Assembly (NCBI GenBank): GCA_003223645.1
Contig: QHVT01000025.1
Coordinates: 1 to 64,000, forward strand
Reading direction: 5' to 3'
From: Acidobacteriota bacterium
GTDB taxonomy: Bacteria > Acidobacteriota > Thermoanaerobaculia > Gp7-AA8
DNA length: 64,000 bases
This document shows positions 41,788 to 50,780 of this stretch, piece by piece. Each line of letters begins with the position of its first letter. Within the stretch, counting starts at the first letter, position 1. The notes under the pieces are model-generated. The model saw only the letters and a list, made by a program, of their open reading frames with translations, ran no database searches and was not told the DNA's origin. Made by a program: the position numbers and the translations under genes.

Positions 41788-42778
41788 GATCCTCTTGCGA
41801 GCAGATCGCCAGCGGCATGTCATCGGTGTCGCCTTCCATGCTGACCTGGATCGCGGCACCGATCGACGGATCGCGATACGCGCGAATCCACTGCCGCACT
41901 TCGCGCTCGACATAGCGTCGCAGCGTGTCCACCGTGACGACGCCGGCGGCGGCGGCTTTGCAGTGGAGTCCTTCGATCACGGCGCGCGTGAAGACGCCGT
42001 TTCCGTTTTTCGGATCGTCATACGCGTACCGGCCGGGCGCCGCGGCGTAGAACACGACTTGTCCTTCGATCTGCGTCATCCGGTCGATGAGCGGCGCCGC
42101 CGTTCGCGGATCGGGCCCGGGCGTGCGGACTTCGGATGCGATGCGCTCGCGGCACGCGTCGATGAAGAGCAGCGACCGCCGCGCCTCCGAAGTCGCAACG
42201 ATGTCGAAGATGCGCGTGGTCGAAAGCGCGGTGTCGGGATATCGGAACAACGATGTCGAGCCGAGAATGTACGGCGTCCCTTCCCAAACGAAGCCGTGAC
42301 TCGAGATCGAGAGAATGAACATCCCGTCCTGTCCCGCGGCCGCGGCTTGCTGCTGCAGCAGCAGGAGGATGTCGCTCGGATCCGCATTCTCGATTTGCGC
42401 GCCCGCTTTCTTTAGTTCGTCGAGTCGATGCTGCGATTCTTCTTTCTGCGGTGTGCCCGAAAGCGCGAGGACGACGCGTTCGGCGGGCACGAGACTGACG
42501 CGCGCATCGAGCGCGAATGTGTACGCGAGATCGACCGCATCGTCGACGGCATACGGAACATCGATCGTGCGGTCTTTCGTGAAGCGGCGCACGCCGACGA
42601 AGAGCGCGGCCGATTGCGTGCGATCGAATCGCGAGACCGTCGCAACGTGTTGTTGTTGTTGCATCGGCAATCGGCGGATCGATCGAGTCATCGTCGACGC
42701 GTGAGGCGCGAGCATCGCCGCCGTTGCCGCGCTGACGACCGTGATTGCGACAGCGAACGGCTTCCATATCCTGATCAT
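41723..42778 (-). CDS. Caspase-family protein of the second sigma module
   Basis: 351 residues. The N-terminus MIRIWKPFAVAITVVSAATAAMLA is a membrane anchor or signal. The caspase domain shows AALFVGVRRFTKD, the His in LSISSHGFVWEG (about residue 160) and the Cys in LLFIDACRERIA (about 206). A VFYAAAPGRYAYDDPKNGNGVFTRAVIEGL stretch after the Cys is typical of caspase-like proteins. It lies downstream of an ECF (43420) and an anti-sigma-like gene (42794) on the same strand; the 3' ends of it and of the other module's anti-sigma gene overlap. Likely substrate unknown. Confidence 0.88.
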   Translation of the reverse strand: MIRIWKPFAVAITVVSAATAAMLAPHASTMTRSIRRLPMQQQQHVATVSRFDRTQSAALFVGVRRFTKDRTIDVPYAVDDAVDLAYTFALDARVSLVPAERVVLALSGTPQKEESQHRLDELKKAGAQIENADPSDILLLLQQQAAAAGQDGMFILSISSHGFVWEGTPYILGSTSLFRYPDTALSTTRIFDIVATSEARRSLLFIDACRERIASEVRTPGPDPRTAAPLIDRMTQIEGQVVFYAAAPGRYAYDDPKNGNGVFTRAVIEGLHCKAAAAGVVTVDTLRRYVEREVRQWIRAYRDPSIGAAIQVSMEGDTDDMPLAICSQEDLNDAASVPAASTSRPFLLSRR

Positions 42779-42793
42779 GCGATCTCCTTCGCT

Positions 42794-43423
42794 TCACCGT
42801 GCGCGAAGCCAGCAGTGCTGGACGCTTTCGGCTTTTCCGTTTGCGATGCCGTAGACATCCATTCGATAGGTTCCCGGACGCAGAAACGTTCGCCGGATAG
42901 CGATGGAGAACGGCGCGCGCAAATCCGACGTGCTCCAGACAATGTCGGATCGCCGCATGTCGAAGATGTCTACGCGGTAGGCGCGGTACGGCAGGTCTTC
43001 CGCGAGCAACACGTCGAGCAGATACTGCTCTTCGTTTGCAGGCAGCACGTAGATTTGCGGCAGCGCACTGCCGCGCGAGGTCCGCAGGTCGAGCGTGTGC
43101 CGCGACGCATACGCGAACGGCTCGCGGTTCTGCCGGACCTGCTGCACGAGCAGGATGCTCAGCACCGCGATGACGAAGGCGGCGGCGATGTTCGCGATGC
43201 GCGCATAGCGCCACGTCTGTTGCGGCGGAATGGCATCGTCGAGCAGCGAGGTGAGCTCCGGGTAGTAGACGAGCAGCGCCCGCACGCGCGCGGTCTCGCG
43301 CGGCGGCAACTCGCCGCGCGTGAACGCGACGACTTCTTCCGGCGACGGCGGTCCGCCGAGCCGCTCGCGCTCGCCGGCGATCCAGCGATCCAGTGCGTGG
43401 TCCCAATCGTGTTTCGTGATCAT
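42794..43423 (-). CDS. Membrane anti-sigma-like protein, paralog of 41026
   Basis: 209 residues. The cytoplasmic part is MITKHDWDHALDRWIAGERERLGGPPSPEEVVAFTRGELPPRETARVRALLVYYPEL. The membrane helix is ANIAAAFVIAVLSILLVQQV, and the outside domain ends RTFLRPGTYRMDVYGIANG. The plan equals that of the gene at 41026. Start 43423 overlaps the ECF stop (ATGA). Gene order ECF, anti-sigma, caspase suggests the outside domain senses a signal and frees the sigma factor. Confidence 0.8.
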   Translation of the reverse strand: MITKHDWDHALDRWIAGERERLGGPPSPEEVVAFTRGELPPRETARVRALLVYYPELTSLLDDAIPPQQTWRYARIANIAAAFVIAVLSILLVQQVRQNREPFAYASRHTLDLRTSRGSALPQIYVLPANEEQYLLDVLLAEDLPYRAYRVDIFDMRRSDIVWSTSDLRAPFSIAIRRTFLRPGTYRMDVYGIANGKAESVQHCWLRAR

Positions 43424-43977
43424 TGCGGTTCTCCGATCAAATCGAGCCATCGCAGTCCGGCCGGCGGCTCGCCGAGGCGCTTCCGGAAGAGCTCCGTCGC
43501 GCGATGCAGCTTCGACCGCACATCGGTTGCGGTCAGTCCGAGTCTCTTCGCAGTCTCCGCGGAGTTGAATCCCTGATGCCGCAGCACGATCGCGAGCTGC
43601 GTGTCCGGCGGCAGCGCGTTCATCACGTCCGCGATCGATCGCTGCAGCCGCTCGAAGTCGACGCGCGCGATCGCCTGCGATTCCGCCTTGTGATTCGTCG
43701 TCGTTTCTTCGACGGAGTCGAGCGACACGTTCGCGCCCCCTCCGCGCCTCGCGGCATTCGCCCTCCGATGTTCGTTGTGCGCGACGCGATTCGCCGCGAC
43801 GCGCAGATACGTCCACTCCGACCCTTGCTTCACCTGATGGATGTGCTTCCAAACTTTTAGGAGCGTTTCATGCGCCATGTCCTCGGCCTCCTGTCGCTGT
43901 CTTCCGAACCGCATGAGCTCCCGCACCAGCGGACCGCGATAGCGCACACACAAGTCCTCGAAACGGTCGTCGCTCAT
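43420..43977 (-). CDS. ECF sigma factor of the caspase module
   Basis: 185 residues. Region 2 is RRQEAEDMAHETLLKVWKHIH with the expected helices before it; region 4 is ADVMNALPPDTQLAIVLRHQGFNSAETAKRLGLTATDVRSKLHRATELFRKRL. Coupled by ATGA overlap to the anti-sigma-like gene, with the caspase gene third. It is only loosely similar to the ECF at 40463, although their downstream partners are clear paralogs, so the two modules diverged some time ago or assembled separately. Confidence 0.88.
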   Translation of the reverse strand: MSDDRFEDLCVRYRGPLVRELMRFGRQRQEAEDMAHETLLKVWKHIHQVKQGSEWTYLRVAANRVAHNEHRRANAARRGGGANVSLDSVEETTTNHKAESQAIARVDFERLQRSIADVMNALPPDTQLAIVLRHQGFNSAETAKRLGLTATDVRSKLHRATELFRKRLGEPPAGLRWLDLIGEPQ

Positions 43978-44120
43978 CTCTCTCGCTCGTCGTTAGGAAG
44001 GACACCGGCGGCGTTCGCGCTGTTGCAGCGACGTGGAGAGGGGAGCGATCTTTGGTTTGACGTCCCCGAACTTTCCGAGGTAGCCTCGGCATCAGGGACT
44101 TCCGCGGGTCGAAACGCGCC

Positions 44121-45650
44121 ATGCTCTCGAAAGTGTGGAGTGCAGCGACACTCGGAATTGATGCAGTACGGATTGTCATCGAGGTGGATGCCCGAAATTC
44201 GGGGCAGCCGAGCTTCAGCCTCGTAGGTCTTCCTGATCAGACCGTGCGCGAGTCATACGCGCGCGTGGTTTCGGCTCTCATCAACTGCGGCTTCTGGCCG
44301 ACTTCGCGACACATCGTCGTCAATCTCTCGCCGGCCGACGTGCGCAAGGAAGGGTCGGGATTCGATCTGCCGATCGCCATCGGCATTCTTCACGCGGTCG
44401 ACAAGCTTCGCAGCGAAGATGTGGCAGGACGTGTCTTCGTCGGAGAGCTTTCACTCGACGGAACGATCGCGCCGGCGCGCGGGACGCTGTCCATGTCGGT
44501 GGCGCTCGCGGCGGACGACTCGGTGCGCGAGTTGATCGTCCCGGCGGCGAACGCGAATGAGGCGGCTGCGGTGCAGCGGATCCGCGTCGTCGGCGCGCCG
44601 CATCTGCTCGCGCTGCTGCGGCACATCCGCGGAGAGGATGTGATCGCGGCGACGACTCCGATCGCTGCCATCGATCAAACGCAGGCCGAAATCGATTTCT
44701 CGGACGTGCGCGGACAGATGCAGGCCAAGCGCGCGCTCGAAGTCGCAGCCGCGGGCGGACACAACATCATGATGATCGGCCCGCCGGGATCGGGAAAAAC
44801 GATGCTGGCGAAGCGGCTGCCGACGATCCTTCCGCGCCTCTCGCTGGACGAAGCCATCGTCACGACGCAGATCTATTCGGTCGCCGGCCTTCTACCGCCG
44901 GGAAGCGGATTGTTGTCGCGCCGTCCATTCCGCGCGCCGCATCACACCATCTCGACGGCCGGATTGGTCGGAGGAGGAGCGAACGTGCGGCCGGGAGAAG
45001 TCAGTCTCGCGCATCACGGCGTGTTGTTTCTCGACGAGCTGCCGGAATTTCGGCGTGAAACGCTCGAAGTCATGCGACAGCCGATGGAAGAGGGCACCGT
45101 CACGATCGCGCGCGCGGCGCGCACCGTCACCTTCCCGTCGCGCTTCACGCTCGCCGGCGCGCTGAACCCCTGTCCCTGCGGCTACTTCAACGACGCGCGG
45201 CGCGAATGCATTTGCTCGCCGATGCAGATCACCCGTTATCTTGGGAAGATCTCGGGACCACTCCTTGATCGCATCGATCTGCAGGTTGAGGTGCCGGCGC
45301 TGACGAGCGACGAGATCACGACGATTGTGCCTGGTGAGCCGTCGTCGTCGATTCGAGAGCGCGTCGAAGCGGCGCGCGCGATTCAGCGCGAGCGCTTTCA
45401 TCGCGCATCGATTCAGTCGAATGCCGAAATGACATCGCGTCACATGCGCCGCTTCTGCGAGCTCGACCCATCTTCACGCCGCCTGCTCGTCTCCGCCGTC
45501 GAACGCCTCGGCCTCTCCGCGCGTGCGCACGATCGCATCCTGAAAGTCGCGCGCACGATCGCCGACCTCGGCGCATGCGAGCAGATCGAATCCGCGCATG
45601 TCGCCGAGGCCGTGCAGTATCGGGCGTTGGACCGGGCGTATTTTCGGTGA
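44121..45650 (+). CDS. comM: ComM/YifB-family Mg-chelatase-like AAA+ ATPase
   Basis: 509 residues. The N-terminal ChlI-type domain has the family opening SKVWSAATLGIDAVRIVIEVD and GLPDQTVRESYARV. The Mg-chelatase AAA core has Walker A GPPGSGKT near 220 and HHGVLFLDELPEF for Walker B. A zinc site lies in NPCPCGYFNDARRECICSP. The C-terminal part includes RSYHRILKVARTIADL-like sequence of the family (DRILKVARTIADLG). ComM acts as a branch-migration helicase in natural transformation in some bacteria. Transcribed alone; no other competence gene is near. Confidence 0.94.
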   Translation: MLSKVWSAATLGIDAVRIVIEVDARNSGQPSFSLVGLPDQTVRESYARVVSALINCGFWPTSRHIVVNLSPADVRKEGSGFDLPIAIGILHAVDKLRSEDVAGRVFVGELSLDGTIAPARGTLSMSVALAADDSVRELIVPAANANEAAAVQRIRVVGAPHLLALLRHIRGEDVIAATTPIAAIDQTQAEIDFSDVRGQMQAKRALEVAAAGGHNIMMIGPPGSGKTMLAKRLPTILPRLSLDEAIVTTQIYSVAGLLPPGSGLLSRRPFRAPHHTISTAGLVGGGANVRPGEVSLAHHGVLFLDELPEFRRETLEVMRQPMEEGTVTIARAARTVTFPSRFTLAGALNPCPCGYFNDARRECICSPMQITRYLGKISGPLLDRIDLQVEVPALTSDEITTIVPGEPSSSIRERVEAARAIQRERFHRASIQSNAEMTSRHMRRFCELDPSSRRLLVSAVERLGLSARAHDRILKVARTIADLGACEQIESAHVAEAVQYRALDRAYFR

Positions 45651-45659
45651 AGGTGGACG

Positions 45660-46382
45660 CTATGGGAAAACGATCTCGGACACTTCGGCGAACGGGACGA
45701 AGACGACGTCGCCTGTGGCGTGATCCCGGGCGATGAGATCGACCGAGTAGCCGTAGCAGGAGTCGATGAACGTCGCGTCGTGAATGCTGTCGTCGCGAAG
45801 CTCGAGCAGAACTCGCTGCGCCGGATTCTGGCAGCACGAACCGGGCACCGAAGTTCCGAGCGAGGTGATGCGCGTCATCTGCGCCACCGGGATCTTCGCC
45901 TGCGTTCCGTCAGTCATGCAGAAACTGTTTCCGGTCGCCGTCTGATAGGCGATGAAAGGGACGATATAGCCGAATTTCACGCTGTCGTCGTCGAGCGTGA
46001 CGATCGTGCCGTCGATTTTTCGGAGGATGGCGGCGTGCCTGCTCTGCAGGCGGAAATTCAACTCGTGCGTTCCGGCGCCGCTGACCCGAACCGTAGAACT
46101 GTCATATCCCGTGCGGCCGGCCGTGACGTCAACGTCGCCGACCTTGCTCACGGCGCTGAACGCAAACGTTCCGAAGCGAGAGGTATAGAGGTGCGTTCCC
46201 TTGTCCGTCGTGATGTTGGCGAAGGCCACCGGAAGCCCGGTCGCCGCATCCGTCACGGTGCCTTGGAAACTGATGGTGATCGCGGTACCGGAATCGACCT
46301 CTGGCATTCCCACGGAGTGCCTCTTCTGAGCGACCAACGGCAGCGAAAGCAGAATAGCGAGCGGCATCGCAAGATGTTTCAT
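45660..46382 (-). CDS. Secreted carboxypeptidase-regulatory-like domain protein
   Basis: 240 residues. Signal peptide MKHLAMPLAILLSLPLVAQ. Residues 35-110 form a CarboxypepD_reg-like domain (FQGTVTDAATGLPVAFANITTDKG). The rest is a beta domain with Cys residues (SFCMTDG, SCCQNP, SCYGYS). Such proteins are secreted or surface-bound. It faces the M36 peptidase gene, with 86 bp between starts containing an 8-bp inverted repeat. Confidence 0.75.
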   Translation of the reverse strand: MKHLAMPLAILLSLPLVAQKRHSVGMPEVDSGTAITISFQGTVTDAATGLPVAFANITTDKGTHLYTSRFGTFAFSAVSKVGDVDVTAGRTGYDSSTVRVSGAGTHELNFRLQSRHAAILRKIDGTIVTLDDDSVKFGYIVPFIAYQTATGNSFCMTDGTQAKIPVAQMTRITSLGTSVPGSCCQNPAQRVLLELRDDSIHDATFIDSCYGYSVDLIARDHATGDVVFVPFAEVSEIVFP

Positions 46383-46446
46383 ATTATTTATTGTATCTAA
46401 CCAGGCTGGGCTGTCAAATCTTATTTGAAACGTTTGGAGGTCGATC

Positions 46447-46473
46447 GTCACTACTGCTCTGAGAGGTAGTGAC
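46447..46473. promoter_or_regulatory. Inverted repeat across the GTG start of the M36 gene
   Basis: GTCACTAC (46447-46454) and GTAGTGAC (46466-46473) are perfect inverses with an 11-nt spacer. The right arm covers the GTG start at 46469. It may be a repressor site or a leader hairpin hiding the start. Confidence 0.45.
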
Positions 46474-48139
46474 AGTGAGCTCAGCCAGTGCGTTTCGAGC
46501 AGCCGAGGAGCATGCGCGTGCCATCGGGGATATCCAACTCGATCCTCACGTGCAGCATCTCCTGGGCGACGCGTACAGCGTTCACGGGCAGCAACAGCAT
46601 CGCGGGCTGTCCATCTATCCGCACTCGATCGTGTTCGAAGTCGGTGCGAACGGCGATGTGAAAGCGGACGGCGATCCGCTGGTCGCTGCGGACGACGTCG
46701 ACGTCGTGCCGGAGATTGGCGTCGAGGCCGCGGTACGTACGGCGGTTCGCCATCTGCGACGCGGAAGCGATCAGCGATGTCACACGCCACACGAGCCGGT
46801 CGATCGACTTCGCTATCGATCGCGGGTGATGTCGGCGTTTCCCATGCCGAACCGTCCGACGGTGCTGGCGAAAGGCGCGTTCGACGCGCCGGTGCAGGCG
46901 AATCTCGCGATTTTTCGCGACGGTGACCAACCGCAATTGGCGTGGCTCGTCTCGCTTGTCGTCAAACACGTCGCGGATTTCACGATCGTCGTCTCCGCGA
47001 CAGGAAAGCAGCCGCGCGTCCTCGACTGCGCGGCCGAGGCGGCGAGCGCATGCATCGCGCGCGTCTTTCCATTCAGCGCGGGCGAGCCGGCAGTCGACAG
47101 TTTGTTTCCGAGACCGCTCGCGGACTATCCGGCGGGCATTCGTCCGCTGCAGCCGTTCCGCGATTGGGTCGAGAAAGATCAGCCGCTCGGCAACAACATC
47201 GAGATGCGGGTCGGCGTGAACAAATGCGTCGTTCCGTCGACGATCGAACCGGCCGGGCGCCGCTTCACACCCGCCGCGAGCTCGCTGGAAGAGCAGGCGG
47301 TCAACGCATTCTTCGTCTGCAATTTCATGCACGACTTCTTCTCGCTGATCGGCTTCGGCGAGGAGGACGGAAATTTCCAGCAGCAAAACTTCGGCGGCAA
47401 GGGCAAGGCCGGCGATCGGCTGGTGGTCAGCATCTTTACGACCGCGCAGGGCAACGCGAACATGCGCGCGCAGAACGATGGCGGGCCCGCCGAATTGAGC
47501 CTCGGCCTGTGGCGCAATGACAACCCCCCGTCGACGGGTCGCCCCACCGCGCTCGACGCGGGCGTCGTCATCCACGAATACGCGCACGGCGTCTCGCAGC
47601 GGCTGGTCTCGGGGCGGCTCAAGAAAACGGCGCTCTCGCAGCCGCAGCCGCTCGCGCTCGGCGAAGCGTGGAGCGATTACTTCGCAATCACGATTCTGAA
47701 TTTCTATCGGCCGCCGAACGCGCGTCGATTCACCTTCGCGGAGTTCGCATCGGGAATCGCCGGCGGCGTGCGTCCGCATCCGTATGACCGATTCACTTCG
47801 GACGTAACGAAGCTCGGCGCGAAGGGGTTCGACGAGCAGCACACGGCCGGAAGCATCTTCGCGGCCGCGCTGGTCCGGATGCACGAAGAGCTGCGGACGC
47901 TCTCACTGGAAGAGACCGCGTGGCGCCTCGTCGTCGACTCGATGAAGGTGCTGAAAGAAAACCCGACGTTCCTGCACGCGCGCGACGCGCTGCTCTCCGC
48001 GAATGCGCGACTGAATGCGCCGCAGGCCGCGGCAATCGAGAGCGCGATTCGTCGAGCGTTTGCGCAATTCGGCATGGGCCGCAATGCGAGCTGCAAGAAC
48101 ACGTCATTCAAAGGATTCACGGCCGATTTCAACGCATGA
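46469..48139 (+). CDS. M36 (fungalysin-type) zinc metallopeptidase
   Basis: 556 residues. The zinc motif is HEYAHG near residue 369 with the downstream ligand region GEAWSDYFA, the hallmarks of M36 peptidases. An FTP-type propeptide occupies the first 110 residues (YPHSIVFEVGANGDVKADGDPLVA). No clear signal peptide precedes it from the GTG at 46469, which is unusual for a secreted protease; a start slip or non-classical export is possible. An inverted repeat overlaps the start. The next gene, an LpxR-like protein, begins 11 bp after the stop. Confidence 0.88.
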   Translation: MTVSSASAFRAAEEHARAIGDIQLDPHVQHLLGDAYSVHGQQQHRGLSIYPHSIVFEVGANGDVKADGDPLVAADDVDVVPEIGVEAAVRTAVRHLRRGSDQRCHTPHEPVDRLRYRSRVMSAFPMPNRPTVLAKGAFDAPVQANLAIFRDGDQPQLAWLVSLVVKHVADFTIVVSATGKQPRVLDCAAEAASACIARVFPFSAGEPAVDSLFPRPLADYPAGIRPLQPFRDWVEKDQPLGNNIEMRVGVNKCVVPSTIEPAGRRFTPAASSLEEQAVNAFFVCNFMHDFFSLIGFGEEDGNFQQQNFGGKGKAGDRLVVSIFTTAQGNANMRAQNDGGPAELSLGLWRNDNPPSTGRPTALDAGVVIHEYAHGVSQRLVSGRLKKTALSQPQPLALGEAWSDYFAITILNFYRPPNARRFTFAEFASGIAGGVRPHPYDRFTSDVTKLGAKGFDEQHTAGSIFAAALVRMHEELRTLSLEETAWRLVVDSMKVLKENPTFLHARDALLSANARLNAPQAAAIESAIRRAFAQFGMGRNASCKNTSFKGFTADFNA

Positions 48140-48150
48140 GGGAGGATCCG

Positions 48151-49164
48151 ATGCGAAAGCTGATCATCGTCACGGCTCTATTGCTCGCTGCCACCAGCGC
48201 CTCGGCGCAGTTCAACTCGTCGACGCTTTCCTGGGAGAACGACAACTTCGGCATCGGCCGGAAGAGCGACCGCTTCTACACGAACGGCGTGCGCTACTCG
48301 GCGGTATTCGAGGACGGCGTCATCCAGTGGCGTTGGCCGAAAACGTTCCGCGATGCGGTGTGGCGGCGCGCCGGCATCGACGGTGTGCAGCCGATCGAAT
48401 CGATCGGCGTCGCTTTCGGTCAAAACTTTTACACGCCGCAGATCATCACGATCGCCGCGCCGCAGCCGCTCGATCGTCCATGGGCCGGCGTGTTGTACGG
48501 CGGGCTCACCGAAGTCATCACCGATGCGGATCAAAAGCTCAGTCACGCCTTCGAGCTGCAGGTCGGCATCCTCGGACCGGGCGCGGGCGCGCAGGGGACG
48601 CAGAAGTTCGTGCACAACGATCTCGGATTCAGCAACAACGATCCGCAAGGCTGGCACAACCAGCTGAAGAACGAGCCGATGCTCGAGCTGCTGTATCAGC
48701 AGATGCGGCGTTATGACGTGAAAGAGGGAGTGTTCGACTTCGTGCCGTCGTTCGGAGTGCTTCTCGGCTCACCGCAAACGAACGTCAGCGCCGGCGGAAC
48801 GATCCGCCTCGGATATCACGTCAGCGGACTTCCGGCCGTCACGATCCGACCGACCGCCGGAGGAACGCGTCTGACCAGTCCACACAAGTTCGAGGCTTAC
48901 GTGTTCGTCGGAGGCGAAGGCCGATTCGTGCCCTTCAACGCGACGCTCGACGGAGGTCTCTTCCGCGACGGCCCGAAAGCCAACGGCTCGAAGCGCTTCG
49001 TCGCCGACTTTCGCCGCGGCGTCTCCGTGCGCTGGCACTGGACGCGTCTGACATACACGTGCATCGATCGCTCGAAAGAATTCGACGTACCGGCGGGAGG
49101 AATCGCGACGCAGCGATTCGGCTCCATCGCACTCACGATCGAGCCGTTCGTGACGTTCCGATAA
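48151..49164 (+). CDS. LpxR-type outer-membrane lipid A deacylase
   Basis: 337 residues. Signal peptide MRKLIIVTALLLAATSASA. The mature start STLSWENDNFGIGRKSDRFYTNGVRYS is the conserved LpxR opening (ENDxF, with TNG and YTNGxRxS), and the long beta-rich barrel ends in Phe-Arg. LpxR removes the 3' acyloxyacyl chain of lipid A. A GGAGGAT ribosome site precedes the ATG at 48151. It overlaps no gene; the M36 gene ends 11 bp before, so they may be co-transcribed. This is evidence for an LPS-containing outer membrane. Confidence 0.88.
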   Translation: MRKLIIVTALLLAATSASAQFNSSTLSWENDNFGIGRKSDRFYTNGVRYSAVFEDGVIQWRWPKTFRDAVWRRAGIDGVQPIESIGVAFGQNFYTPQIITIAAPQPLDRPWAGVLYGGLTEVITDADQKLSHAFELQVGILGPGAGAQGTQKFVHNDLGFSNNDPQGWHNQLKNEPMLELLYQQMRRYDVKEGVFDFVPSFGVLLGSPQTNVSAGGTIRLGYHVSGLPAVTIRPTAGGTRLTSPHKFEAYVFVGGEGRFVPFNATLDGGLFRDGPKANGSKRFVADFRRGVSVRWHWTRLTYTCIDRSKEFDVPAGGIATQRFGSIALTIEPFVTFR

Positions 49165-49231
49165 GGGCTGCCCTCGATTTTTGGACGTCCGGCATGATCG
49201 CCGCCTCCGGTGGTACATTCCACCGCTCGAA

Positions 49232-49900
49232 ATGCACATCGTCGATGACGCGGAACGGCATCATGCCGAACAGGAGTGGTTGAACGGCGGGAGCGCGTTG
49301 CCGCTCGTGTCGTTGCTGGCGTCGCGCGGGATGAATGTAGAGGCCTCGGCAGTTGCGCGTGTTGCGCTCGCGCGTCCTGAATGTCCGGACGCGGACAAGC
49401 TCGAGGAGATGCTCGACACGTTGAGCGAGACGCCGGAGGACTGGATCGAGCTGCTCGATTCGTTTTGCATCGATCCGTCGCTCGCTCGCTGGCGCGAGCT
49501 GATGCAGTTCGTGCCGCCGGAACTGATTTATCTTCGGCAGCGCAGCGCGATTCGTCATCTGCGCAAGCGCCGCGTCGAAGGGAATCTGCTCTTTCTCTGC
49601 GCGTGCGAGTGGGGTCTGACGCCCGACGCGATCGAGCTCGTGGAAGAGGGACTCGTGCGTCCGGAGACGCTGATCGAGCGCGCGGAGCGCGCCGGCGGAG
49701 CGCGCACGACGTACATCGGACTGGCCGCCGAAGCGGCCTATCTGGCCGGCGATTTTCTCGGCACGGTGAGGCTGTTACGCGATTCGTTACAGCACGAAAG
49801 TGACTGGTGCTCGGCCCTTCCGCACATCGCCTTCATCCGCGAGCGCGCGTCCAAGAGTGAGAACGACGCCCTCGACCGCGCCGGCATCCCTGCCTGGTAG
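49232..49900 (+). CDS. Hypothetical soluble helical protein
   Basis: 222 residues from ATG 49232 (MHIVDDAERHHAEQEW). The sequence is entirely helical in pattern (GGSALPLVSLLASRGMNVEASAVARVALARP, then RWRELMQFVPPELIYLRQRSAIRHLRKRR) and resembles TPR or HEAT-type repeats without a match I can name. No signal peptide. It stands alone before an AT-rich gap with a good promoter for the next gene. Confidence 0.65.
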   Translation: MHIVDDAERHHAEQEWLNGGSALPLVSLLASRGMNVEASAVARVALARPECPDADKLEEMLDTLSETPEDWIELLDSFCIDPSLARWRELMQFVPPELIYLRQRSAIRHLRKRRVEGNLLFLCACEWGLTPDAIELVEEGLVRPETLIERAERAGGARTTYIGLAAEAAYLAGDFLGTVRLLRDSLQHESDWCSALPHIAFIRERASKSENDALDRAGIPAW

Positions 49901-50035
49901 TCCAATCCTGTCAATCAGTTAGCGAAAAATAGCGAACTCGGCAGGCGTGTGGTTTTTGGACACGATATCCGTTTGCTCAGAATAAAGTTTCCGGGAACGC
50001 ACGTTTTCGAGTCGCGAAACCCGTGCGATTAATTG

Positions 50036-50063
50036 TTGACAAAATGCTGCCAGAATTTATGAT
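50036..50063 (+). promoter_or_regulatory. Sigma-70-type promoter for the gene at 50111
   Basis: TTGACA (50036-50041) and TATGAT (50058-50063) separated by 16 bp. It is the best housekeeping-type match seen in the window. The surrounding 49905-50100 is AT-rich and noncoding. Confidence 0.8.
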
Positions 50064-50110
50064 CGTGCCACCGACGTCAGAGGGGTCTGTGATGGGTGAG
50101 GAGTCGCATC

Positions 50111-50491
50111 ATGGCTTTTGAGAAATGGGAGCCGCAACCTGAATTCGAGCGCTTCCCGGCCTCGGCGACTATCGTGCAATCGCGCCTCATCCGCCTTCCG
50201 TCTCCCGTCGCGAACATGCTGCGCCTGCGCGGCAAGAGCAGCGCGAACCTCTACTACGACAAGAAACGCAAAGTGATCGGCATTCGTCCGCTCGATCGGA
50301 AGGAAGAAGGCTCCGCAAAGATTCGTCAGTCCGACAAGTCGACGTCGCTGCACGTGCCGAGCTTCTTCCGCTTCTATGACATCGATGTTCCCGGCATCAA
50401 ACGCTTCCACTGCTGGTACGACGAGAAGGAGCGGATGGCGATGATCGACATCTCGAAGCCTTCGCCGCGCGGACGACCGGCAGGAACGTAG
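50111..50491 (+). CDS. Hypothetical protein with its own strong promoter
   Basis: 126 residues, MAFEKWEPQPEFERFPASATIVQSRLIRLPSPVANML. Most of it looks beta-rich (SANLYYDKKRKVIGIRPLDRK, FHCWYDEKERMAMIDISK). The KSTSLHVPSFFRFYDIDVPGIKRF stretch could be a nucleic-acid-binding or SpoVT/AbrB-like surface, but I see no diagnostic motif. The strong promoter at 50036 suggests it is made at a high level. No family recognised. Confidence 0.65.
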   Translation: MAFEKWEPQPEFERFPASATIVQSRLIRLPSPVANMLRLRGKSSANLYYDKKRKVIGIRPLDRKEEGSAKIRQSDKSTSLHVPSFFRFYDIDVPGIKRFHCWYDEKERMAMIDISKPSPRGRPAGT

Positions 50492-50498
50492 AGATTCA

Positions 50499-50762
50499 GT
50501 GGAGCGGCGGGCTCTTAGCCCGCCAAACTCTTTTGGACTGCGGCAGCTACGCCGAACATCTCAAAAACTCGCTGTTCATGAAACCGTCATCCTGAGCTGC
50601 GTGAGACAGCGAAGGATCTCTGAATACGCAGACGTTTCGCATTTAGAGATCCTTCGGCGTCTCCGCGCCTCAGGATGACGATGTTGTGATTGGTATCAGA
50701 AAGCGGCGGTGTAGCCGCCGCAGTCCAAATAGAAACGGCGGGCTAAGAGCCCGCCGCTCCAC
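50499..50762. repeat. Three palindromic element families nested in one another
   Basis: Outer arms GTGGAGCGGCGGGCTCT (from 50499) and the inverted copy ending 50762. Middle arms TTGGACTGCGGC.GCTAC from 50533 and its complement to 50729. Core CGTCATCCTGAGC element at 50585-50680, of the same family as the one inside the caspase gene. The order suggests later elements inserted into older ones. Confidence 0.88.
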
Positions 50763-50780
50763 AGGTTTCGCGAGTGCGTG

